Below, in pieces: positions 63,703 through 64,000 of a stretch of DNA of 64,000 nucleotides. Each line of letters starts with the position of its first letter. The stretch's first letter is position 1. The DNA comes from Parus major (Eukaryota > Chordata > Aves > Passeriformes > Paridae). Under the pieces are notes generated by a model. It worked only from the letters and a program-made list of their open reading frames with translations. It searched no databases and was not told the DNA's origin. The DNA is taken from positions 2,958,223 through 3,022,222 of the forward strand of contig NC_031796.1 in NCBI RefSeq assembly GCF_001522545.3, given 5' to 3'. A program made the position numbers and the translations under genes.

Positions 63703-64000
63703 TCTTTTCTGAGCTACATAAACGTTTGTGTGACCCTCTCAAATACTTTCTCCTCATTCACATCCAGCTCCCAAAGTGACAGCAGTGGAGGTGGTCTCAT
63801 GTACAGCCTCTGACTGCTTCCCAGCCTGGATCCAAGCACCCCAGAGCATCCCCATCCCCACTGCCCCATCCTGCCCTGGGCTGCAGCCCCCTCACTGGGC
63901 CTAGGCTGGAGCAGATGCCAGAGCAGGACCCCAGCCCCATTCCCTGACATAGCAGTTCCATCTTGTGCCATCCTTAGCCAGGTGGGACAGCATGAACCCA

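Larger units (their letters stand above)
45610..64000. other. Repeat-rich intergenic region
   Basis: Dominated by CR1 pieces, one LTR-like block and microsatellites, listed separately. Apart from the terminal-exon candidate at 50637-50906, I see no credible coding exon. The next gene expected from mammalian synteny (ARHGAP27) was looked for and not recognised. Confidence 0.55.

Overview
This is nuclear DNA from a bird, probably a GC-rich gene-dense microchromosome. The reasons are two vertebrate multi-exon genes with very short introns, dense truncated CR1 LINE 3' ends (more than 20 pieces in both orientations), and many GC-rich minisatellites. The gene pair FMNL1 / MAP3K14 in tail-to-tail arrangement matches the known vertebrate order (human 17q21.31; from memory, chicken chromosome 27). 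A passerine-type genome is plausible but cannot be proved from this window.

Layout. 1-3556: probably intron 1 of FMNL1, with an unexplained AATAAA signal at 2994; the first FMNL1 coding exon is not in the window. 3557-15.6 kb (+): FMNL1 (formin-like 1), 25 consecutive coding exons from the GTPase-binding/FH3 region to the DAD, two alternative terminal coding exons, and a 3'UTR ending at an AATAAA at 15580. A 330-base assembly gap lies in the proline-rich FH1 segment. Several FMNL1 introns hold minisatellites. About 15.6-16.6 kb: a short convergent intergenic spacer with CR1 pieces and purine-rich DNA. About 16.6-45.1 kb (-): MAP3K14 (NIK), a complete 15-exon coding frame of 938 codons plus stop, a long 3'UTR containing a 27-bp minisatellite, and a non-coding first exon in a CpG island at about 44.6-45.6 kb. 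That island has NRF1-, YY1-, Sp1- and CCAAT-type sites and looks bidirectional. 45.6-64 kb: repeat-rich, mostly CR1, one high-copy LTR-like block (56.2-57.3 kb), microsatellites, and one unrecognised but well-formed terminal-exon candidate on the minus strand (50637-50906) with its own poly(A) signal. A (TACCC)n array at 63623-63702 sits at the tail of a CR1.

How the genes relate. FMNL1 is an actin-nucleating formin of haematopoietic cells. MAP3K14 is the apical kinase of non-canonical NF-kB signalling. They share no pathway step; their adjacency is old synteny, and the only visible link is the roughly 1 kb between their 3' ends. All exon boundaries below were set by hand from GT/AG signals, reading-frame continuity and recollection of the mammalian proteins. 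Both gene models keep frame through every junction.
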